DNA of 64,000 bases from Nostoc sp. UHCC 0702 (GTDB taxonomy: Bacteria; Cyanobacteriota; Cyanobacteriia; Cyanobacteriales; Nostocaceae). Under the pieces are notes generated by a model. It did no database searches. It had not been told where the DNA came from and worked only from the letters and a program-made list of their open reading frames with translations. Location of the stretch: the NCBI GenBank assembly GCA_017164015.1, contig CP071065.1, positions 2,632,501-2,696,500 of the forward strand, given 5' to 3'. Shown here one piece after another: positions 26,488 through 35,793 of this stretch. The position numbers and the translations under genes are program-made. The first letter of the stretch is position 1. The number at the start of each line of letters is the position of its first letter.

Positions 26488-26970
26488 ATGAAGAAAAATA
26501 CTATACCATTATTACTGTGTGGAGTGGTTGTCAATTTTGTACTACCGTCATTGCTAGCTCAAGCACAACAGGTGGTTTCTGATACCCAAGTAGGGGCAAT
26601 GGTGGAGGCACTGCGACAGGCTGCACCACAAACGGGCATCCAAAATGATGGACTTTACAGTGAATGGCAAGTCAAACCAGAAACCCTCAAAGGCTGGTCG
26701 AAATATTGTCTCAAACGAGAATTAACACCGACACAATTTGAAAATAGCCCTGTGACAGCACGCTCTGTGATATCTTGTATTACCCGCCGTGAGTTAAACA
26801 ACCAATTTGCTGCTACTAAGAATAATGAAATTGCATCTGTGCGTGCTGTAGCTTGTTGGTGGATGACTGGTAACTATACAGGCTGTAACAGCGGCTTCAC
26901 TGGTGCCTATGTGCAAAAAGTTGTTGGTTTTTATCAACAGCAGCGTTCAAAACCAGCAGTTAGTCGTTGA
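26488..26970 (+). CDS. Secreted hypothetical protein, Cys-containing
   Basis: A 160-residue protein with a signal peptide (MKKNTIPLLLCGVVVNFVLP, cleavage near AQAQQ) and a mature part with cysteines at residues 72, 95, 129 and 138, which could form disulfides. Recurring cyanobacterial features are GLYSEWQVKPETLKGWSKYC and RAVACWWMTGNYTGCNSGF. It matches a family of small secreted proteins of unknown function found in cyanobacteria. Monocistronic, 45 bases after the kinase stop, so possible read-through from that operon. Periplasmic or extracellular. Confidence 0.7.
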   Translation: MKKNTIPLLLCGVVVNFVLPSLLAQAQQVVSDTQVGAMVEALRQAAPQTGIQNDGLYSEWQVKPETLKGWSKYCLKRELTPTQFENSPVTARSVISCITRRELNNQFAATKNNEIASVRAVACWWMTGNYTGCNSGFTGAYVQKVVGFYQQQRSKPAVSR

Positions 26971-27284
26971 CTTAGAGGGGAGTGGAGGGGGGCAGGGGTG
27001 CAGGGGGGCAGGGGTGCAATGAGGGAGAAGTTGAAAATAACTTCTTTTTACCATTGCCCGATACCCAATGCCCAATGCCCTAAAGGTTCTTATGTTGCCC
27101 AGAATAAAACAAAGACTACTGACAGATATATTTTGGTAACTCAAAGATTTATTGGTGAATCTACCGAATGCATAACGGTACTTAAACATTTTTGAGGAAA
27201 AATGAGCCTCAAACCCATGCAGGGCAAGGGAAATACACCAAATGCCCAAAAACGCCTGAAACCCAGATATATCAACAAACGGTG
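26971..27284. other. Intergenic spacer with C/G-rich and CCCAATGCCC repeats
   Basis: The spacer holds GGGGTGCAGGGGGGCAGG-type tandem repeats (26,980-27,020) and short ATACCCAATGCCCAATGCCC repeats (27,060-27,082), followed by AT-rich sequence. An open frame on the minus strand is explained by the repeats. I see no promoter I could defend for the next gene. Confidence 0.6.
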
Positions 27285-27890
27285 ATGCAAATGGCTTATA
27301 GTGACTTTACCTTGAATAAATTTAAAAAGGATTTCAATATCCATATTGATGAAAAAATTGATTTATGTGCCAACATTGAGCCTATAGAAATAAGTGAAAA
27401 ACTCAAAACTACTTTAGAAGAAACTACAGAATTAGCCTTGGCAATAAATACGGAAAAAGCTCGTTCAGAACTGATTATTACACCTATTTTATTGGAGGTA
27501 AGGCGTAAAGCAAATTATCAAATTAGTTTGTTTTCAGGGTCAGATTTTAATGTTGATGCTGAAAATGGATTAAATAGTTATTGTGATTTTGTGATCAGTC
27601 GCTCGAAGGAACAGTTAACAATTAATGCACCTGTTATGATTATTATTGAGGCAAAGAATGAAAATATTAAAGGTGGATTAGGTCAATGTATGGCGGCGAT
27701 GTTGGCAGCACAGATATTTAATCAGCAGGAAGGGAATGAAATAAAAACTATTTATGGGGCGGTGACGACGGGGGATATTTGGAAATTTTTGCAGTTGCAA
27801 GGTGCTAATTTATTAGTTGATTTGAATAATTATTACATTAAAGAATTAAACAAAATTTTAGGAATTTTATTTCAAGGAACGCAAGGTTAA
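27285..27890 (+). CDS. PD-(D/E)XK-like hypothetical protein
   Basis: About 201 residues from the ATG at 27,285 (MQMAYSDFTLNKFKKDF); an in-frame frame opening at 27,192 runs through repeat-like sequence and is probably non-coding. It contains TPILLEVRRKANYQISLFSG, then NSYCDFVISRSKEQ (Asp) and MIIIEAKNENIKGGLGQCMA (EAK), the D...ExK pattern of the restriction-endonuclease fold. The C-terminal part has YGAVTTGDIWKFLQLQGA. Many cyanobacterial genomes carry such stand-alone proteins without a known substrate. It is stand-alone here, with no methylase or helicase partner nearby. Confidence 0.65.
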   Translation: MQMAYSDFTLNKFKKDFNIHIDEKIDLCANIEPIEISEKLKTTLEETTELALAINTEKARSELIITPILLEVRRKANYQISLFSGSDFNVDAENGLNSYCDFVISRSKEQLTINAPVMIIIEAKNENIKGGLGQCMAAMLAAQIFNQQEGNEIKTIYGAVTTGDIWKFLQLQGANLLVDLNNYYIKELNKILGILFQGTQG

Positions 27891-27990
27891 AAACTGAACA
27901 TTTACTTATATTTTATGGTTCGTATGAATTTATTATTAATTACTGTATAGCTGATAATTGTTTGCACAATCAACAAATCGATGCACTCAG

Positions 27991-28704
27991 TTAAACTTGA
28001 CTTGTGCGTGACATTTCAGCATAAGCTGTGGCTGTATCCTTCATATATTGGTACTCTTCTTTAATTTTTTTGTATTGATTATCAATAGCAAAGCTGTTAT
28101 CTGAAAGTAAATTGGGGTCATATTCTGCAAGTTGTGTGCCAATCAATGTTTCTCTAATTAAGCCTACATACACTTGCTGTAATTCTTCAGCTTTATCCAG
28201 TAAATTCTCAATTTGAAATAATGCTCTTTCGTAAACTTCCTGTTGATTGGTATAAAATTCTGACGTTTCTACTAAATCAAGCAATTCATTGATTTTGCGC
28301 CACTGCTTTCTTAAATTTAAAATTTCTGGCTCCACAAATTGAATATGCTCTTTCATCAGTGAAGCTAGTTCTTGTACTACTTTGAGGTTGACTCTGCTTT
28401 GAGGATTTATTTTTTCTGAAGCTGGAATACGGATAGATTGAAGATTATGCCAGGAATAAATATACTCAATGCCTTCTGTTGTCAGCTTTGGAAAAACAAT
28501 CCGGATTCTGCGATTTTCGTTAACATCAAAAAAAATACCTAACTTTCCTAAAGGTAAATTTGGATAACGAGTTTCTGCCCCATCAACTTCGACCACCAAG
28601 TTACTTCTGATTTGCTGTATCTTTTGATTGGGATATAAGACAAAGTAATATGCGCCTAGAAATATAACTAGAAGGATGATAGTGAGTACCATACTTGTGT
28701 TCAT
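27991..28704 (-). CDS. Membrane-anchored hypothetical protein
   Basis: About 237 residues from the ATG at 28,704 (MNTSMVLTIILLVIFLGAYY); a TTG at 28,731 is a longer alternative. One N-terminal membrane segment is followed by a soluble extracytoplasmic domain beginning FVLYPNQKIQQIRSNL, with short beta strands and then helical, coiled-coil-like stretches (LMKEHIQFVEPEILNLRKQ, ALFQIENLLDKAEELQQ). No known domain is recognised. It follows the 192-residue gene on the same strand after 53 bases (26 if the TTG is used), so they probably form one transcription unit. Confidence 0.6.
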   Translation of the reverse strand: MNTSMVLTIILLVIFLGAYYFVLYPNQKIQQIRSNLVVEVDGAETRYPNLPLGKLGIFFDVNENRRIRIVFPKLTTEGIEYIYSWHNLQSIRIPASEKINPQSRVNLKVVQELASLMKEHIQFVEPEILNLRKQWRKINELLDLVETSEFYTNQQEVYERALFQIENLLDKAEELQQVYVGLIRETLIGTQLAEYDPNLLSDNSFAIDNQYKKIKEEYQYMKDTATAYAEMSRTSQV

Positions 28705-28757
28705 TAGAGCCAGTTTTGTGCTTTTACCCAATCGTTAACAGCCAACCAGCTTGTGGT

Positions 28758-29336
28758 TCAATCTGGGAAAGCCAGACCAGTCATTGGGTCACGGATATAT
28801 AACCCTAGTGTAAGCGATCGCATTACTTCATCCCAATGGGGTGTGAGCTGTTCTGCTTGATCTGCCCAATAATCGAATGTAATCAAGCACTGAACATTTG
28901 ACCCCAAACCAATGCAAGTCCGTGAAAATGCTTCCCGTGGTTCTTCTTGGGTGTCAATAAACTTCATCTCTGTCCAAACAATTCTGGCGGTTTGGCGCTT
29001 GACAGTGATAATTTCTCCCTTAGCAATGACGTTGCGACTGTCGTCTTCGATAATTTTCTTTAAAGTAGATTTTAGTGGAAACAAACTCCAATCATTGGGT
29101 GGTAGGCGATTAAAAGATACTTCTAGACAACAATCATCGTTGGGTGGTTTTTTATCGAGAAACTTGAAGGATTTTTCTTGTGGTTCAAAAACCCAATCTT
29201 GGGGAACATTGAAGCGAACAGCACCCCGGTCTGCGACAAAAATTTTGTAGCCTGATGGAGATTCCCAGCGATGGTCAGGTTTTAGTTCAAGCGTTTCTTT
29301 AATCCACTGGAGATTGCTTTTTTTACGCTTTGCCAT
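28758..29336 (-). CDS. Hypothetical cyanobacterial protein (192 aa)
   Basis: A 192-residue soluble protein of unknown function. The N-terminus is basic (MAKRKKSNLQWIKETLELKP), followed by YKIFVADRGAVRFNVPQDWVF, a beta-rich core (CCLEVSFNRLPPNDW), and the end YWADQAEQLTPHWDEVMRSL. The pattern of a Trp/Pro-rich beta domain with an ADQAEQ..W..V helix recurs in cyanobacterial proteins of unknown function. There is no signal peptide or membrane segment. It is first in a two-gene minus-strand unit. Confidence 0.65.
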   Translation of the reverse strand: MAKRKKSNLQWIKETLELKPDHRWESPSGYKIFVADRGAVRFNVPQDWVFEPQEKSFKFLDKKPPNDDCCLEVSFNRLPPNDWSLFPLKSTLKKIIEDDSRNVIAKGEIITVKRQTARIVWTEMKFIDTQEEPREAFSRTCIGLGSNVQCLITFDYWADQAEQLTPHWDEVMRSLTLGLYIRDPMTGLAFPD

Positions 29337-29768
29337 AGTGTTTTTGCCAATTTTCTCAAGAGTGCGATCGCACTTGGTTGAGTCGTAGGCGATCGCCCAT
29401 CTTACTAATTGTATCAGAGGCAGTCAGGTCTTGGAGAACCACTGCGTTGGCGAGGCAGCAAAGACTTAAGACTTTTGACCTAACTAACTTTTAGGCTTTA
29501 AATCTCAAACCTCAAACTGTCAAGACTACTCAGAGAAAGTTGGTGTTACTGGATATCCAATCATTGAAATCGCAGTTTTTCAAGTATTCATCGTTTGGCA
29601 TTGCTAAAATTAAATACAAATTTTATTCTCCACAAAATTTATAACCCTGTTTCTAGAAGAAGTCAGGGGTCTAGCCTTTGTGCGATCGCTTCATAGACGG
29701 AAATGGTAGATTTGCATAAAACTGAGCAGTCAGGATGATATTAATGATGTACTGCAATTCAGTAGGTT
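29337..29768. other. 430-base gene-free region before the TIR gene
   Basis: No supported gene. It contains two HIP1-like GCGATCGC sites (29,365-29,395), a TTTTGACC repeat-like stretch and AT-rich sequence leading into the TIR gene start at 29,769. No clear promoter was identified by eye. Confidence 0.55.
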
Positions 29769-30701
29769 ATGTCTGTGCAATCTAAATCTCATAAACCTCT
29801 TAAACTGTTTTGTTCTTATACTCACTAAGATGAAGAACTGCGAGATAAATTAGAAACACAGCTAAGAAAATTGAAGCGAGACAATATTATTACTGACTAC
29901 TATGACCGAAAAATTGGATCAGAAAAAGAATGGAAAAATCAGATACACGCCGACTTACTTACATCTGATATAGTTTTACTCTTTGTCAGTAAAAAGTTGA
30001 TCAATTCAGGTTATTGCTCAGATGTCGAACTAAAACATGCGATGGAGCGGCATAAAGCTCAAAAAGCGAGAGTTATCCCTATCATTCTAGAATCTGTTGA
30101 TTGGAAGAAAGAACTGTTTGGTACGCTTCAAGCGCTACCCAAAGGCAACAAACCTGTGAGACAGTGGAACTCTCGTGATAAAGCTTTTAAAAATATTGCT
30201 GAAGGTATCCGTGAAGAAGCTAAAAAACTGACCAATCCTACCTCTAGCAATGCTTCAAAAAATACGCAAACAGCCACCTTTTCCAGCTTAGGAATCATTG
30301 TACTAGTAGGTGCTATCTGGACGTACTCTAATTCTCAACAAAGTAACATATCAGAACCTCGTCCTACTCGTACTATTTTAACTCAAACAGAAATATTAAA
30401 TTCTACCGGCTGGATTTTGATAGGTAAAATTAACAATATATCAGGTAGCTTGAGTGCTGAAGAGCCACTGATTGAACCTTTTATTGATTCTCCTGTCATT
30501 CCATCAATAAGAGCAGTAGTTACGCTTAAAGACGAGATAGATTTGAGGAAAGAAAAAACTCCTTCGTCACAGTTACTACAGAAACTTCAACCAGAAGATA
30601 AGCTAGTTATACTTCAAGTACCACAGATCCCTAAATCTAGTCAGAATTCACCATCTGAAGTGTGGGCGCTAGTCCGTAAATGTAATGAAATTTGCCAGTA
30701 G
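29769..30701 (+). pseudogene. TIR-domain protein interrupted by an in-frame TAA
   Basis: From the ATG at 29,769 the frame encodes KPLKLFCSYTH, then a TAA at 29,826-29,828, then DEELRDKLETQLRKLKRDN, all in one frame. This is the TIR-type start in which FISYSH.DE is normal; the stop sits where a Lys codon (AAA) would be expected. The rest of the TIR domain follows (DLLTSDIVLLFVSKKLINSG, with the likely catalytic Glu in DVELKHAMERHKAQ), then a membrane segment (TFSSLGIIVLVGAIWTYSN) and an SH3-like tail. A TTG at 29,871 could start a truncated version lacking the first beta strand. TIR domains cleave NAD or signal; here the gene may be dead or read through. Confidence 0.75.
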
Positions 30702-30743
30702 TGAAAATAATTAGGAGCCTATTTATAAACACAATATTAAGCA

Positions 30744-30866
30744 CCAGGCGACTTCCAGTCGCGGCTACACAGACAAAACCCGCCTGCGCGAGTTTAAAAC
30801 TCTTGATTTTGCCTTAGTCCGCGTAGGCGGACTTTGCTTGTATAGCCGCGATTTCTAATCGCCAGG
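30744..30866. repeat. MITE-like inverted repeat (GCGACT..AGTCGC / TAGCCGCG family)
   Basis: CCAGGCGACTTCCAGTCGCG at the left and the near-complement TAGCCGCGATTTCTAATCGC plus CAGG at the right enclose about 75 bases with further GC-rich palindromes. A related motif (TGTAGCCGCGACTTCTAGTC) lies in the element at 62,391-62,640. It is noncoding, just downstream of the TIR gene and beside the psbA terminator. Confidence 0.82.
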
Positions 30867-30897
30867 GCTAGATGCTCACTGATTGGCCACAGACACC

Positions 30898-30931
30898 AAA
30901 AAGCGCCCCCCCTATTGGGAGAGCGCTTTTT
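30898..30931 (-). terminator. psbA rho-independent terminator
   Basis: On the minus strand, AAAAAGCGCTCTCCC pairs with GGGGGGGCGCTTTTT across an AATA loop (with G-U pairs), and the T-run completes an intrinsic terminator 22 bases after the psbA stop. It is the expected end of the strongly expressed psbA transcript. Confidence 0.9.
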
Positions 30932-30953
30932 AATTGATTAGACGTGGCTAAAA

Positions 30954-32060
<1,107 letters not shown>

Positions 32061-32250
32061 TTATGAATTCGGTAGGTGTTTCTACCTGTTAATCAATGTA
32101 AAGCAATTATTGCGTTTTGTAAAGTAGTTTCAGAAAAAAATCTTAACAATCCTCTGCAAAACTGCCAAACCTTGATTTTGCAAGCGTTAGAGGATGTTTA
32201 ATGTTGTGGTATTAAGAGTGAACAGGCAAATCCTCATTCCCTTTAGTCTG

Positions 32251-33210
32251 ATGCCAACTAATAATTCTTGCATTGTTACTTATAGCCCTGCTTATACAAT
32301 CGTTCCGACTTACGAGTGTTTTAATCGCTGTACCTACTGCAACTTCCGCACCGAACCAGGTAAAAGCCCCTGGATGACACTATCAGCAGCAGCAAGCGTT
32401 TTAAAACAACTTCAAGGTGAAAATGTTTGTGAAATTTTGATACTCAGTGGAGAAGTGCATCCGCGATCGCCAAAGCGTCAAGCATGGTTGCAGCGGATTT
32501 ATGATTTGTGCGAATTAGCACTGACGATGGGTTTTTTACCACATACAAATGCGGGGCCGCTGAGTTGGGAAGAGATGCAAAAGCTGAAAAATGTTAACGT
32601 TTCAATGGGTTTGATGCTAGAGCAGTTAACACCAACATTGTTAGATACTGTACATCGGTACGCACCAAGTAAATTACCACAAGTCAGACTGCAACAATTA
32701 CAATGGGCAGGAGAGTTACAGATTCCTTTTACAACGGGGTTACTGTTGGGAATTGGGGAAACCCCTGATGATTGGTGGGAAACATTAGCAGCCATATCTC
32801 AACTGCATCAACGTTACCATCACATACAAGAAGTCATCCTGCAACCCCACAGTCCAGGACATCAGCAAAGTTTTGATGCACCACCTTTTGACCCCCATCA
32901 TTTACCAGAAGTGATTGCCAAAGCCCGTCAAATTTTACCGCCAGATATTACAATTCAAATTCCGCCAAATTTAGTTAAAGATGACCGTTGGTTACTTGCT
33001 TGTATCGAAGCTGGTGCTAGAGACTTAGGCGGAATTGGGCCAAAAGATGAAGTAAATCCCAATTATCCCCATGTTCAGGAGCAAGCATTAAGAGAAATTT
33101 TACAGCCAGCAGGGTGGGAGTTAGTGCCGCGATCGCCAGTGTATCCGCAATTTGATCACTGGTTGTCTGAGAAATTGCAAACAGCGGTCAAACAGTGGCG
33201 AAATGTATAA
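32251..33210 (+). CDS. cofG: FO synthase subunit CofG
   Basis: A 319-residue radical SAM protein (start at ATG 32,251, MPTNNSCIVTYSPAYT). The cluster motif is C23-x3-C27-x2-C30 (YECFNRCTYCNF). The downstream sequences EILILSGEVHPRSPKR, TGLLLGIGETPDDWWETL and ARDLGGIGPKDEVNPNYPH are typical of CofG. With CofH it makes 7,8-didemethyl-8-hydroxy-5-deazariboflavin (FO), the F420 precursor and the antenna chromophore of some cyanobacterial photolyases. CofH is not in the window. It is divergent from psbA, and its 3' end overlaps the frame of the next gene, whose true start lies further down. Confidence 0.9.
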   Translation: MPTNNSCIVTYSPAYTIVPTYECFNRCTYCNFRTEPGKSPWMTLSAAASVLKQLQGENVCEILILSGEVHPRSPKRQAWLQRIYDLCELALTMGFLPHTNAGPLSWEEMQKLKNVNVSMGLMLEQLTPTLLDTVHRYAPSKLPQVRLQQLQWAGELQIPFTTGLLLGIGETPDDWWETLAAISQLHQRYHHIQEVILQPHSPGHQQSFDAPPFDPHHLPEVIAKARQILPPDITIQIPPNLVKDDRWLLACIEAGARDLGGIGPKDEVNPNYPHVQEQALREILQPAGWELVPRSPVYPQFDHWLSEKLQTAVKQWRNV

Positions 33211-33242
33211 TTTTTATTGCCCAGACTACAGGATTAGTCATC

Positions 33243-33779
33243 ATGGCGATGAAAGTAGAAGTTGTACCACATGATCCGGCGTGGCGTGGCAAATTTGAGG
33301 ATGAATCAAAGCAAGTTGCTCTTGCATTTGGTGAAAATTTAGTTGCTATTCACCATATTGGTAGTACAGCAATTCCCAATATCCATGCCAAGCCCATCAT
33401 TGATATGTTGGTTGAGGTCAAAGACATTGCTAAAGTAGATAAGCTATGTGATGCGATCGCAGCATTAGGTTATGAGGCCATGGGCGAATTTGGCATCCCA
33501 GGCCGTCGTTACTTTCGTAAGCATGATACAACAGGCACAAGAACACATCATATTCACACGTTCGCCCTTAGCTCATCGACAGAAATAACAAGGCATTTGG
33601 CCTTTCGAGATTACATGATTGCACATTCTGAAGATGCACACAAATACAGTGAATTGAAGCGTCAGTTAGCCAAGCAGTATCCAGACGATATCAATGGATA
33701 TATGGATGGCAAAGATGGCTTTATCAAGGATATGCAAACAAAAGCAGTAGCATGGTGGGCAGCACAGAAACTTGGGTAA
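33243..33779 (+). CDS. GrpB family nucleotidyltransferase-like protein
   Basis: A 178-residue GrpB/UPF0157 protein (start ATG at 33,243, MAMKVEVVPHDPAWRGKFED). Family marks are VVPHDPAW, VAIHHIGSTAIPNIHAKPIIDMLVEVKD (the GSTAIP..AKPIID nucleotidyltransferase-fold motif), RRYFRK and HIHTFALSS. GrpB proteins carry a nucleotidyltransferase fold and their in vivo role is not settled; one member is linked to CoaE in fusions. It lies 32 bases after cofG on the same strand. A longer frame starting at 33,195 inside cofG exists but lacks a ribosome binding site. Confidence 0.87.
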   Translation: MAMKVEVVPHDPAWRGKFEDESKQVALAFGENLVAIHHIGSTAIPNIHAKPIIDMLVEVKDIAKVDKLCDAIAALGYEAMGEFGIPGRRYFRKHDTTGTRTHHIHTFALSSSTEITRHLAFRDYMIAHSEDAHKYSELKRQLAKQYPDDINGYMDGKDGFIKDMQTKAVAWWAAQKLG

Positions 33780-33902
33780 TACCATTTTGCTTTAATGTTG
33801 ATACAAATAGGCAGCAAGGGGAGCCAGCGCGCCCTTGCGGTTTCCCGACAGCCGCGCAGGGGTGCAGAGGAGCAAGGATTTGTATCAATAATTGAAGTTC
33901 CC

Positions 33903-34889
33903 TTATTGAGATTTTGCTTCAAATCTTAAATAAGTTCCTCCTAATCCTTCTACAATTGTGCGTGTATTAGCAACCATCATTTTCTGATATGTATCCCCAT
34001 CACTTCCTGATTCCCCAAGTCCATCTGTATAAAGTTCTCTTTCTGAAACTTTCACTTCGGCTTCTTGGGCTATGGACTGAATTAACTCAGGATTCATCGT
34101 CGTCTGGGCAAAAATTGTCGGGACTTTAGTCTGCTGAACGTTTTTCACTAAATTTTGAACTTGTGTATCTGTGGGTTTTTCCTCAGTGCTAATACTTGCC
34201 AATGCACCTGTCAAGGAAAGACCGTATGCTTTGGCATAATAACCCAGTGCATTATGGGTTGTTACTAATTTGCGTTTTTGGGTAGGAATGCTGGCAATTC
34301 TTGACTTTATCCAACTATCCATCTGGATTAGTTGATTTTTGATTTGGCTTGCATTATCACTATAAGTTGCCGCATTGCTAGGTTCTAATTTCTTCAGGTT
34401 GCTGCTAATTACCTCCACCATACTGATAGTATTCTTGGCATTGTGCCAAAGATGAGGGTCTGTGACTCTGCGGCCATTTTCTCGAAATTGCTGTGGCTTG
34501 GGAACCGCAAGTTGACCAACAGCGATTTTGGTTGCAGAGTTTTGAGTTGTTTTAATTATTTTGATCAATTTTGGTTCCAAATTGTAGCCATTGTAGAGAA
34601 TCAACTTAGCTTGCTCAATAGCTTTGCGGTCTTCTGGTTTTGGTTGATAGACATGGGGGTCTTGACCTGGAGAAATCAAGCAGGTGAGGTTTACTGTATT
34701 TTCAGCAACCTGTTTGATTAAGTCACACAGTACACTTGTAGTTGCTACGACTTTGGGCAAATTTTCGTTGATGCTGGCGGACTGAGTAAAAGATGTGCTT
34801 GCTGCTTGATTTCCGCACCCAACAAATCCAATGGTCAAAGCAACAAGGCTAGCTCGTAAGGAATGATTTAACGGTATTTTTTTTGACAT
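33903..34889 (-). CDS. Zinc ABC transporter substrate-binding lipoprotein (ZnuA-like)
   Basis: A 328-residue cluster A-I metal-binding protein with a signal peptide and lipobox-like FVGC (Cys25). The four metal-ligand positions are His79 (GQDPHVYQP), His146 (TDPHLWHN), His212 (THNALGYYAKAYGL) and Asp289 (YTDGLGES). The third ligand being His, not Glu, and the Zur-like box in front both favour zinc over manganese. There is no His-rich loop. No ATPase or permease gene is next to it, so the membrane partner must be elsewhere. It would deliver periplasmic zinc to a ZnuBC-type transporter. Confidence 0.88.
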   Translation of the reverse strand: MSKKIPLNHSLRASLVALTIGFVGCGNQAASTSFTQSASINENLPKVVATTSVLCDLIKQVAENTVNLTCLISPGQDPHVYQPKPEDRKAIEQAKLILYNGYNLEPKLIKIIKTTQNSATKIAVGQLAVPKPQQFRENGRRVTDPHLWHNAKNTISMVEVISSNLKKLEPSNAATYSDNASQIKNQLIQMDSWIKSRIASIPTQKRKLVTTHNALGYYAKAYGLSLTGALASISTEEKPTDTQVQNLVKNVQQTKVPTIFAQTTMNPELIQSIAQEAEVKVSERELYTDGLGESGSDGDTYQKMMVANTRTIVEGLGGTYLRFEAKSQ

Positions 34890-34915
34890 CCTTAATTCCT
34901 GCTAGATGGATAAAA

Positions 34916-34930
34916 TGATAATAATTATCA
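34916..34930. promoter_or_regulatory. Zur box upstream of the znuA-like gene
   Basis: TGATAATAATTATCA is a perfect 7-1-7 inverted repeat and matches the cyanobacterial Zur operator consensus TGATAATNATTATCA exactly. It lies 27-41 bases upstream of the ATG of the zinc-binding protein gene, a normal operator position. Confidence 0.85.
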
Positions 34931-35037
34931 CTAAATAATTAGCGAAATGCTAGAGTTTCAAAACTACTGATGACTGTCAGCAATTAACAATTACGATGAG
35001 ATATTTTTTATTTGTCAGCCTTGTAGTGCTTCCGGTA

Positions 35038-35198
35038 ATATCATGTCCGTTTAAACACTTATGATATCTGTGGAGGTCGGTAATTGGGAATTGGTAATTG
35101 GTAATTGGTAATTGGTTTTGAGTATTACCTATTACCCATTACCCATTACCTATTACCAAGCAAACCGACTAGATCGTAAGTAATTAGCCGAACTTGAT
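35038..35198. repeat. Dispersed approx. 160-bp repeat, copy 2
   Basis: The partner of copy 1 (17,442-17,604): same ends (TATCATGTCCGTTTAAACAC and AGTAATTAGCCGAACTTGAT) and same internal GGTAATTGG/ATTACC arms, with one additional GGTAATT unit. A shortened start (TATCATGTCCGTTTGAGG) also occurs at 47,724. Confidence 0.88.
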
Positions 35199-35487
35199 AT
35201 AAGTGGTGTAGTGCAAATCCACGTTGGCGGAAGCAGGAATTATGCTAAAGGTCGCAAATTGGCCAAGATTATCGGGTTAAGGTGTGGAATGTAGTGATGG
35301 GACGTACTCATACGGGTCAATTTCGCAAATCAAGTCGTGAATCTAAAGCAATTGTAGCGGTGGTTTCGTAAATTGTGAGCATTTAATTGTTTTGACGGCA
35401 AATTGGTGAATTTTTGGCGCAATTGTTGACTGCTAACTGAATATTTTAACTTTGCACTCCGTACTCTGAAACTTTTAAAATTATTAA

Positions 35488-35508
35488 AGGCACAGCCATG
35501 CTGTGCCT
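35488..35508 (-). terminator. Intrinsic terminator of the small Cys-motif gene
   Basis: AGGCACAGC and GCTGTGCCT form a perfect 9-bp stem with a three-base loop. Read on the minus strand it is followed by TTTAATAATTTT. It lies 28 bases after the stop of the minus-strand gene at 35,536. Confidence 0.75.
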
Positions 35509-35535
35509 CTAGAATATTTATAACTTCTAACTTTA

Positions 35536-35757
35536 TTACAAGCCGACAGACGGCAACTTAGTTTGTAAGATTTGTAACTTATCCGAAAGACAATTACCGC
35601 AATTACAACCAAGTTGCTCTACGATTGAGTTCGATGTTTGAGCCAATTTTGGTGTTGCCAATTCAGCAAATTGATATGTGGATACTACCGTCATCTTTTG
35701 TATAGCAGGTGCAGATTTTACTGTTAATGCTTTTGCGGGATTAGCTAGCATCAACAT
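35536..35757 (-). CDS. Small Cys-motif protein, possibly exported
   Basis: 73 residues from the ATG at 35,757 (MLMLANPAKALTVKSAPAIQ), ending in a C-N-C-G-N-C motif (EQLGCNCGNCLSDKL) that could bind metal or form disulfides. The same frame continues upstream as hydrophobic codons (AILLACPVFLAS) back to the stop codon of the WD40 gene, so the signal-peptide-like core is longer than the annotated start allows and the real start may be non-canonical. It lies 36 bases after the WD40 gene, in the same frame, suggesting coupled expression. Function unknown. Confidence 0.55.
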   Translation of the reverse strand: MLMLANPAKALTVKSAPAIQKMTVVSTYQFAELATPKLAQTSNSIVEQLGCNCGNCLSDKLQILQTKLPSVGL

Positions 35758-35793
35758 AGATGCAAGAAATACAGGACATGCAAGTAATATTGC

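Larger units (their letters stand above)
34890..35535. other. 645-base gene-free region: Zur box and dispersed repeat
   Basis: It holds the Zur-box-like palindrome (34,916-34,930), repeat copy 2 (35,038-35,198), a region with a short frame fragment (about 35,250-35,371, ending TGQFRKSSRESKAIVAVVS then TAA) that has no start and no recognised homologue, and the terminator of the next gene (35,488-35,508). No complete gene. Confidence 0.65.

Noticed and set aside
35250..35371. Short plus-strand frame ending TGQFRKSSRESKAIVAVVS
   Set aside because: Begins at a stop without a usable start; frame interrupted upstream; no family recognised.
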